A stretch of DNA of 64,000 nucleotides. Origin: Dreissena polymorpha. Its lineage: Eukaryota; Mollusca; Bivalvia; Myida; Dreissenidae. Under the pieces are notes generated by a model. The model ran no database searches, had not been told where the DNA came from, and saw only the letters and a program-made list of their open reading frames with translations. The stretch is taken from NCBI RefSeq assembly GCF_020536995.1, contig NC_068355.1, forward strand, positions 69,017,307 to 69,081,306, read 5' to 3'. The position numbers and the translations under genes were made by a program. Below, piece by piece: positions 28,201-34,200 of the stretch; position 1 is the first letter of the stretch; each line of letters begins with the position of its first letter.

Positions 28201-31200
28201 AGATTGTTTTGTATGGCCATGTGAAAAGTTGATTGTGTGTGGTTTGCCATTATTATGCTTAAACCTGTGGTAAGTAACCGATACTGAAGAAGGTGCTGTA
28301 ATGGAATCAAACTGAATGTCCGCTAACTGTAAAATGAAAGACTTTGTAGATGGCTTGCAGCTTGCAATCTCGCTGCAACGAGCAAAAGCATGAAATGCAA
28401 ATAGAAACATGGCAGCAAATAGTTTTTCATGGTAGTGAGTTTCGCAAGTATGCTTTAGAGCAAATATTAATTTATCTAAAAGATCAATAGTGATAGGTAA
28501 GCGCAAGTCGTAAGATGGTGACAAGCGTTGCGCACCTTTAATTAAGGACGATATCAGGAAATGACAAGTGGGGTCTGTCACATTTTGCAGCTTATGTGCA
28601 TAGCTTATGCCTGAAAGGTAAGTGGTAATGGATTTCACGGACATAGGTTTTTGGTGAAGGAAAGCCACAAACAGGGCAAGAGTCGTGACAGAAAGGGGCA
28701 AAGAGATAGTAGAAATGGAAAAAACTTGACAAAACTCATGAAATAGCCGCCAACCGCGCTTGTATGTCTCCATAGTTGAAGGTGCAAGAGAAGCATTTAG
28801 CAAATGTTCAAACCCTTGCACAATACCTCTGGCTTGAGATGTGGAGCTATGACTGTAGGATGTGGGTTGCAGAAGGGCGCTAACGCTTTGAACCGTTGAA
28901 TCTGAAATCGAGAAAGACTGTCTGCGATACTGTTGTCTTTTCCCCTAACATGACGGGCTCGGAAGATGATGTTTAGGTCGAGACATTGCAAAACCAGCTT
29001 TCTGAGCAGGTACATTATACAGCTTATTTTCGAGGTTTGCTTGTTTATGATTGACACTAATGCTTCATTATCAGTGTTGAAAACCACTGTGTGATTCCGC
29101 CAAAGGGACCCCCATGTGAATACCGCAATGACAATAGGATATAATTCAAGGAAGGTAATATTTGCTTTATGCCAGCTTTCTGGAAAAGGCCCATAAAACC
29201 AATTGTTCTTGTAAATTGCTCCGTAACCTTTTGATCCAGATGCGTCTGTATACAAGCCAAGACTATCGCTGGAGAGTCTTTTTTCATTGATGAAAAAAGA
29301 GGTCCCATTGAAATGTGTGAGGAACCTTAACCACACCATCATGTCATGTTTTGCCGGAGACCTTAACTTGACCCTGTAATGTAACTTTTTAACACCAATA
29401 GACAAATCTATCAGGCGTCGTAAGAAAGCCCTCCCAGGTGTGACGACTGAACAGGCAAAATTTAGTAGCCCTATGATGGATAAGAGTTCACGGAGTGTAC
29501 AGGTATTTCTTGATCTTAAGTCGCACAGAAGCCTAGCTGTTTTTGCAAGTTTGTCTTTAGGTAGACGGGCCTGCATTTGAATTGAATCTAATGTTATGCC
29601 TAGGAAAGTCATGACAGGTGATGGAGAAAATGTTTTCTCTGCATTCAAGGGTACCTTAATCAACGCACACATTTGGCAGAAAGAGTCTAGGGCCTCTTTA
29701 GCTTCATGAAAGGTTGGTGCAAGAAAAAGGAAATCATCAAGAATCTTGACAATGTGACGAATACCGAACTTGTTAATGGCTATCCACTTCAATGCAGAGC
29801 TAAAAGTCTCAAAAATCCTACAGCTTGACGAAGCTCCCATTGGGAGGCATTTGTCATAGTAGTATTTGTTATCCCATCTAAAGCCTAGAAGACCGTAGTC
29901 AGATGGATGTACAGGGATAATGCGGAATGCTGAACAGATGTCTGTTTTGGCCATGTATGAATTTCTACCAAGGGATTTGATTATTTTTATAGCGTCATCT
30001 ACATTTTCATAAGAAACTTCTGTGAAATCTGGCGGGATTTGCCCATTTACTGACGTTCCAGTGTGACGAGGGTATGACAGGTGGTGAATCATTCTAAAAT
30101 CGCCAGATTCCTTTTTTGGAACAACTCCAATTGGCGATACTTTAAATTCGGCAAAGGGTTGTTTGTCATACGGGCCATTTATTCGTTCTGCTTGCACTTC
30201 CTTGGCTAATTTTCTAGAAATTATCTCAGGATGCTCTTTTGCGGATTTAAGATTTGGGCTATCAGAGCTAGTTCTATCGCCACAGAAATTAAGTTTAAAC
30301 CCAGACTTAAAACCTTCCACGAGATATTTTTTGTCGTCAGCATCATAACCATCTAGAAGGGTATGTAATATTTGCCAATTGACAGGAGTGGGTAAAGGAT
30401 CGTTACTTATTATTTGACCTGTTTTGTTGGTTAGACCTGTTTTGGTTGTTAGAACTGTTCTGGTTGTCTGACCTGTTTTGGTTGTTTGACCTGTTTTGAT
30501 GTGCTTGACCTGGGTTTGATTTGAACCTGGACTGATCGGCTCCTGAAGTTCTATTCCAGCATTTAAACTGGGGATGATTGCCGGAGCATGTTCTGCATCT
30601 GTGGGAGAAACTGCAGCCGTTGCATGTTTCTCCCCTATTAAACCGGTTACAGGTTTTACTGGGTTGGCCCGTTTGTGGGCCGGTTGACCGAAAGGGCTGC
30701 CTCTGATTCAACGCTTTGATGTAAAGCTCGTGGTGAATGGAGTCCCAAGGGAAGGGGTGGTTTTGACGTAACTGACGAAAGTTTGAATCGTAGAAATGCC
30801 AGTTTCCACGGGCTTTGGCAATAGCGCGTACAGTGTTGCAGTACTGCGCTAGTTGTTCGGCAGAGTCTGGATATTTTTGCCTATACACTGAAGAAAAAAC
30901 GGCAAAAGTATCTGTCCACTGCTCGATGTTTAAAAATTTTCGTGAGGTCATAGGGGTCAGGGACTGTATACCTTCACTAGAAATTGTTATGTTAAAAGTG
31001 TCAGCAGACTTACTGAAAGCAGTGGAAAAATCCACAAATTCATTAGCCCAAATTTTTTCTTTGACCTTGAGGGGAACTGAAGCGTAAAGAGGTATGGACG
31101 GTGACATTTGAAGGGATATAGAATTATTCAAGATTGATGGGATCCCAGAAATACCAGTACCTGTGAAAGTGCTATGTTCTGTTTGCACAATGTTGTAGTT

Positions 31201-34200
31201 TGGAAGATTGTTCCAGTGTCCCTCATGTTGGATTGATTGAATCCCACGATCATTCAGATGCTGTTCTTGATCAGTCATTGGAGTGGATGTCTGGGGCATG
31301 TTTTTTCCCAAAATTTCAGAGATCTTCCGCTCCACTAAGCTCTCCAGTGTACTGGAAATATTGTCCACTATCTGTCTTGTCATTTGTGTGTGTACATCGA
31401 CACCAGGCTGGGATTGGTTGCCGATGATTTGGCTTGTTAAATGAGAATCGCCCTCATTTACAGCCTGGGATTGGTTCCCGGACAGTCCAGGCGTGTTTAA
31501 AACCGGTCTTCTTGCTGCCCTATTTCGGGTATTTTCAGTTATTGCCAAAATGGCAGGGTCATTCGTGTTTACACTGGTTGTGGCGGTATGTGAGGCCGTT
31601 GTTTTCGCCCTTTTCTTGGTAATTGTCGGTGGAACATCGCTGTTCTTCCGTTTCTTCGGAGGCATGTTGGAGCTGAAATGAGTTCGAAGCAAACGTTAGC
31701 AAGTTCGCCCCTTTTTTATAACTGACTATCCCTGAACCACACTCTTGACATGATTTATCTCGCAATGACTTAAATTTATATAGCAAAGTTAAGCCATAAT
31801 ATTATCATACCATGGAATTGATGTATAAACAAGTAAGTTACAGTGCACCTAAATGTGTTAAAATAAATCCATCCACAATTCACATCCAATCAAATGTGAC
31901 ACGCACATTTAACCAAATGTGACCGCGCTAAAGCCTACAGGCTCGCAGACAGTGGGATATACTACACAAATTAGCTCAATAAATCCATCCACAATTCACA
32001 TTCAATAAAATGCGACAAGCACACTCAACCAAATGTGACCGCGTTAAAGCCTACTGGCTCGCAGACAGTGGGATATACTACACACAAATTAGTTAAATAA
32101 AACGTCCACAATTCACATTCAATTAAACGTGACAGGCACGCTCGATCAAATGTGACCGCGTTAAAGCCCACAGGCTCGCAGACAGTGGGAGGTATGACAA
32201 ATACAAACAACCACAATTCACACAAATAATTTGACCGCGTTTAAAGCAAATGGCTCGCAGACAGTGGTAATAAACCTTAAAAACCCACCACAATTCACCA
32301 AAATGTGACCGCGATAAAGCCTAATGGCTCGCAGACAGTGGGGGTATGTTAAAACAAAAAAGAGAGCCCAATCACATTCACATTACAAACAGACCTGTAT
32401 GCAGCCGACTGGCTGCATAAAGCGAGGTATATCAAATATAATTATAGTAAAAACAACCATACAATCTACATGAAAACAATACACCTGACCGCATTTAAAG
32501 GCTAGCAGTCACAAACACTGGGTATACTATATTAGCTGACACTGGCTACATATGTAGCAACATATCAAATAAAAACTGTATTAAATGTACACCTAGTTCG
32601 AAATCAGTTTTTAGTTACAATGGAATTATCTGATTCATCAATTATGTAATATAAATGCTTATTTCGATCGTATTATCGTATACTGCTTTTAGTGACCAAT
32701 AACCAACATTCTGGACATTTGCGATCAGCATTGACTTTGATTTCATTACATATTGGAGTAGTGAAAAGCAGATATATTAAAAATATACTCCCCTAGAATA
32801 CTTTATGTAGAATTCTTCACAGCTCTCATAACTGCATGCCGCAACGACCTGTAGAAGCGATATTGACCAAATTGGGTAAGGTGGACCCCGTCTGCTGCAA
32901 ATATCTGTGTCTGAGCACCGAAGAGACGTCTGTGACTCCAGAATGTAATAGATGGATGAGATTCCAGTAATGTCTTTAGAATTGAGTTTGCGTGACGTCG
33001 TTTTGCCTCGTATTCCTCTACGCTTACATTCCGAGGCCTCAAACGTGTGAACAATTCACATATAACAACCTTCTTTACACTGTAGTCCTTCAAGAGCAGG
33101 ATGCCAATCTCCTCTAATGTACTCGCCACAGTTAATGGCAATATCCCGGAGTTTGTGCCGATCCCACAATCAATGTCGTTCTCACCGAGCTGAATTACAA
33201 CAACTTGTGGCTTGTGAATTGTAAGGAAATTGTCAAATCGTCGCTTAAACTTGTCAGTGCTTACGTGTCTCTGGTTATTTCCGCAAACGCACAGCCCACC
33301 TAGGCCCATATGTATCACCTCGCATTCTGTCAGGTCGTAGTTGGCAGGCAGGGAATGATGCCGAAAGCTCTCATGTATTCTACGGATGAAACTATGCCCT
33401 AAAATCGCTACAGACATTCTTTGTTGTTTTCCCTCCATTTTGAAACAAAGGAAATCGTCCGGTGCACTTACTGAAAACTGTAAATTTGTCAAAACTTGGT
33501 AATTTGTAGTATAGTTTTCAATAGTATTCCATGCCGTGCACAAATTGACAAATAAATATCACTTTCCAATCAATAATGTTCCAAAAATAAACGTATAAAT
33601 TCAAATAAAGCGGATTTTTTCCATTGTTCCTTTGTTTAGCCGCTTGCCTTCTAGAACACTAACAATGAACTGGTTTGATCCGGTTCTAACCTTGTTTACA
33701 GGGAAAATAGCCGAGCGTATCCGATTGTTCTGTAGATAGGCTACAGTCTATCTGATTGCCGTTCCTTTCACCCAACGCATAAAAAACACTGATACGGTAT
33801 TTCGTATAGTTTGTCCTTATGTCCCGTGTGTTATATTGCCATGAAGACCTGGATGGTTCACATTCCTGAGTGTCACGTAATTACACGTTGTTCGTTGATA
33901 ATACACAGTAACCACCAAAATTCATTTCTGATTTCATCGAGATTTATTTCTGTCGAATATTTCTTTTAACACAACGCTTGCTAATGTACACGAAATACAA
34001 TTTTACAGCGCGGCAGCCAACATGGCTGCCACGTCAAGAAGACGTGACAACTCTCCAAGTTCTATTCAAATCTAACCGCAGATTTTTTTTACTACTAACT
34101 AAAACACTGCATTTTATCCCCAGGTTAATTTACATTAAATCTACTTGTAATTTCCATTGGTCACCAAGGTCCGGGCTTATTACGAATTGGTTGCCTTATT

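Larger units (their letters stand above)
26549..33821 (-). mobile_element. Ngaro-like tyrosine-recombinase retrotransposon, looks whole
   Basis: 216-bp direct repeats (26549-26764 and 33606-33821) appear identical base for base, so the insertion is young. On the minus strand the order is an SGNH hydrolase ORF, a tandem-repeat spacer, a gag-like ORF, RT/RNase H and a tyrosine recombinase. No target duplication flanks it, as expected for recombinase-mediated insertion. A B-repeat of the classic split arrangement was not found. It is antisense inside SRR-like intron 7. Confidence 0.85.

Noticed and set aside
26549-33821. Calling this an ordinary LTR retrotransposon because of the 216-bp end repeats
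   Set aside because: It encodes a tyrosine recombinase, not a DDE integrase, and shows no target duplication.
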